A program made the position numbers and the translations under genes. A stretch of DNA of 15,794 nt, from NCBI GenBank assembly GCA_905234305.1, contig CAJOHT010000019.1, positions 1-15,794 of the forward strand, given 5' to 3'. The number at the start of each line of letters is the position of its first letter. Position 1 is the first letter of the stretch. Positions 14,055 to 15,794 of the stretch are shown here, one piece after another. This stretch comes from an uncultured Ruminococcus sp. GTDB lineage: Bacteria > Bacillota > Clostridia > Oscillospirales > Acutalibacteraceae. A model generated the notes under the pieces. It had not been told where the DNA came from. It searched no databases and saw only the letters and a list, made by a program, of their open reading frames with translations.

Positions 14055-14107
14055 GCTTTCAATGTATAATTAAATTGCAACAAAATCGTTAATTATACAA
14101 TGAAAGC
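14055..14107. repeat. Inverted repeat burying the transposase start codon
   Basis: Arms of 19 bases (14055-14073 and 14089-14107) with a single A-A mismatch, around a 15-base loop. The ATG at 14100-14102 lies in the right arm and its A is the mismatched base. In a transcript entering from outside the element the start codon would be paired. Confidence 0.75.
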
Positions 14108-15638
14108 AATAAGAAATCAACTGTTTTTACCATTAAATTTTGAAGTATTAATCGACGAGAACGATCCTGTAAGGAAACTTACAGAAATATGCGATACATT
14201 GGACTACACAAAACTCTATGATGTATACCTTCGTCGTTGGCGTTCGATTGATCCGGCAATAATGTTTGAGATACTTGTATTTGCAAATATGAATTGCATT
14301 TATTCCAGCCGTGATATAGAACAAGCCTGTAAGACTGACATCCGTTTTATGTGGTTACTTCAAGGTGAGCCTGCTCCCGATCATTCAACCTTCGCTCGCT
14401 TTCAAAACGAAAAGCTCGTGGGAGTCATTGAAGATTTATTTTATCAACTAATTCTAAAACTTCATGAGCTTGGCGAGATAGAGTTTAATAATATCTTCAT
14501 AGACGGAACCAAGATAGAAGCAAACGCCAACCGCTACACATTCGTATGGGCAAAAACCGTAGAAAAGAATTTGCAGAAGCTCAACGCAAAAATTAATGAC
14601 GAACTGCCTGATTTATGTCAAAAATACGGATTGTCGGAATCTGCTTCATTGGCAGATGTAATTGAGTTTCTTCTCAAAGCAAGAGATTTTCTCGGTATTA
14701 AGTTTGTATACGGAAGAGGCAAGCGCAAAACTGATATTCAGAGGGATTATGACCGCATATATGAGTATCTTGAAAGAATAGAGCGATACAATAAAAGTCA
14801 GGAAATACTCGGAACCAGACGAAGTTACTCTAAAACCGACTTAGACGCAACGTTTATGCGAATGAAAGAGGATCATATGAGGAACGGTCAGCTTAAACCC
14901 GCGTACAACGTACAAATCGGCGTTGAGAGCGAGTACATTGTTGGGGTAGGATTGTTTTCAAATCCGACCGATACAACAACCCTTATTCCTTTTCTTGAAC
15001 GTCTGCAAAAGAATATCGGCAGAAAATACCTAAACATCATTGCTGACGCGGGATACGCGAGCGAGGAGAATTACACATATCTTGAAGAAAACGAGCAGAA
15101 CGCTTACATCAAGCCCGCGGATTATGAAATCAAAAAGACAAGAAAATACAAGAGTAATATTTACCGTGTAGAAAATTTCAGCTATGACGAATCCGGAGAT
15201 TATTTCACTTGTCCAAACGGCAAGAGATTAAATCACGCTTATGACAGTAAGAGCAAAACAAAGAATGATTATGAAATCATAAAAAGTTACTACATATGTG
15301 AAAGCTGCGAAGGATGCCCTCATAGAGATAAATGTTACAAAGGCAAATACGAAAATCGTAAGGTTTCTTTTTCTAAAACTATGGCAAGACAAAAAGCTGA
15401 AGCTACCGAACGAATTACTGCCGATGAAGGAAATATTCTTCGACAGAACCGCTCAATTCAAGTTGAGGGAGCCTTCGGCGTTTTGAAGAGAGATTTCAGA
15501 CGCTTCTTAACACGCGGTAAAGACAAAACAGAAACGCAGTTTTTATTGCTCGCTTTCGCGTTTAACATCAAGAAACTGTGGAACCGTACAATTGACGGAC
15601 GTTTAGGTCTGTCGTTATTCAATCAACAAGCCGCGTAA
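14100..15638 (+). CDS. IS1182-family DDE transposase
   Basis: The enzyme cuts and rejoins the element's ends. The 512-residue protein has the N-terminal DUF772-type helical domain (about 45-125, with PDHSTFARFQ at 93-102), then an RNase H-like core split by an insertion. The likely catalytic residues are Asp135 in FIDGTK, Asp316 in ADAGYA and Glu456 in VEGAFGVLK. Cysteines 371, 400, 403, 406 and 412 (CESCEGCPHRDKC) form a zinc-ribbon-like insert common in IS1182 proteins. QVEGAFGVLKRDFRRF is a family signature. The ATG at 14100 has no recognisable ribosome site and sits within a hairpin, implying low translation, as many elements use to limit transposition. No frameshift or internal stop is seen. 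It is unrelated in function to its neighbours. Confidence 0.92.
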   Translation: MKAIRNQLFLPLNFEVLIDENDPVRKLTEICDTLDYTKLYDVYLRRWRSIDPAIMFEILVFANMNCIYSSRDIEQACKTDIRFMWLLQGEPAPDHSTFARFQNEKLVGVIEDLFYQLILKLHELGEIEFNNIFIDGTKIEANANRYTFVWAKTVEKNLQKLNAKINDELPDLCQKYGLSESASLADVIEFLLKARDFLGIKFVYGRGKRKTDIQRDYDRIYEYLERIERYNKSQEILGTRRSYSKTDLDATFMRMKEDHMRNGQLKPAYNVQIGVESEYIVGVGLFSNPTDTTTLIPFLERLQKNIGRKYLNIIADAGYASEENYTYLEENEQNAYIKPADYEIKKTRKYKSNIYRVENFSYDESGDYFTCPNGKRLNHAYDSKSKTKNDYEIIKSYYICESCEGCPHRDKCYKGKYENRKVSFSKTMARQKAEATERITADEGNILRQNRSIQVEGAFGVLKRDFRRFLTRGKDKTETQFLLLAFAFNIKKLWNRTIDGRLGLSLFNQQAA

Positions 15639-15666
15639 ACTTAAAAGTTTTCCACAAAAAACAAGG

Positions 15667-15692
15667 AGAGGATGGAGTTTTCCCCACCCTCT
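15667..15692 (+). terminator. Hairpin after the transposase gene
   Basis: AGAGGATGG and CCACCCTCT (15667-15675 and 15684-15692), a 9-base stem with one mismatch and an 8-base loop. The T-run after it is poor and begins late (CGTTTTCTT), so termination strength is doubtful. Confidence 0.45.
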
Positions 15693-15780
15693 GATTAGTG
15701 TCGTTTTCTTGCTGTTGAAATGTGATGATATTTTAAAAGTCTTTACCTGTTACTTATACTGAGAGGCTGCCGCTTCATTT

Positions 15781-15792
15781 TGCGACAGCCCC
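15781..15792. repeat. Right terminal inverted repeat of the IS
   Basis: TGCGACAGCCCC, exact complement of the left repeat, two bases from the window end. Together with GGCTGCCGC at about 15764-15772 it forms a near-perfect subterminal hairpin with loop TTCATTTT. Confidence 0.85.
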
Positions 15793-15794
15793 TT

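Larger units (their letters stand above)
13989..15792 (+). mobile_element. IS1182-like insertion sequence, apparently complete
   Basis: About 1.8 kb with one transposase gene between terminal inverted repeats. The left end reads GGGGCTGTCGCA (13989-14000) and the right end is its exact complement (15781-15792). GGGGCTGTC-type ends are characteristic of the IS1182 family as I recall it. The left end has an extra G before it (13988). No target duplication can be judged because only two bases follow the right end. Both ends have short local inverted copies: GGGCT/AGCCC at the left, and GGCTGCCGC facing GCGACAGCC at the right. The single intact ORF suggests recent or active insertion. Confidence 0.85.

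Noticed and set aside
1..15794. CRISPR array, prophage or restriction-type defence island
   Set aside because: No regularly spaced repeats, phage structural genes or nuclease/methylase genes were seen. The only mobile element is the IS at the right end.

Overview
The window looks like chromosomal DNA of a low-to-mid GC, anaerobic, endospore-lineage Firmicute, most like the gut Oscillospiraceae/Ruminococcaceae. The basis is a SpoIIID sporulation regulator with a sigma-E-like promoter, strong TTGACA/TATAAT promoters, GGAGG-type ribosome sites, a split B12-dependent methionine synthase system, BspA-type leucine-rich repeats, and an IS1182-like insertion sequence. No species can be named from the sequence alone.

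Layout. 1-259 (-): start of a family 2 glycosyltransferase cut by the window edge. 390-4239 (+): a methionine operon, metF, a free-standing methionine synthase reactivation protein, and metH. metH is interrupted by two separate one-base frameshifts, so as read here it is a pseudogene, unless the shifts are sequencing errors. 4311-6512 (-): a large secreted transglutaminase-like protein with leucine-rich repeats and Ig-like domains. 6640-6906 (+): spoIIID. 6945-7811 (-): class II fructose-bisphosphate aldolase. 8032-9612 (+): membrane-anchored HtrA-type serine protease. A 21-residue hydrophobic micro-ORF follows, sitting inside a terminator-like hairpin. 9902-11152 (+): an OFA-type MFS transporter.

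11153-11616 has no protein gene. It holds the transporter terminator, a candidate structured small RNA with its own terminator (about 11251-11372), and a CAT-anticodon tRNA on the minus strand (probably tRNA-Ile2) with an excellent promoter and terminator. 11617-13017 (-): an exported L,D-transpeptidase carrying three fibronectin III domains. 13346-13861 (+): corrinoid adenosyltransferase. 13989-15792 (+): a complete IS1182-like element whose right inverted repeat lies at the last bases of the window.

How the genes relate. MetF makes methyl-THF, MetH would use it with cobalamin to methylate homocysteine, and the reactivation protein would rescue oxidised cobalamin. The adenosyltransferase 9 kb away makes the other B12 cofactor form. 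The three secreted or anchored proteins (transglutaminase-like, HtrA, L,D-transpeptidase) suggest envelope work but are not an operon. I found no CRISPR array, prophage or clear new multi-gene defence system. The least ordinary signals are the broken metH, the micro-ORF in a hairpin, the small RNA candidate beside the tRNA, the operator-like palindrome on the htrA start site, and the hairpin burying the transposase start codon.
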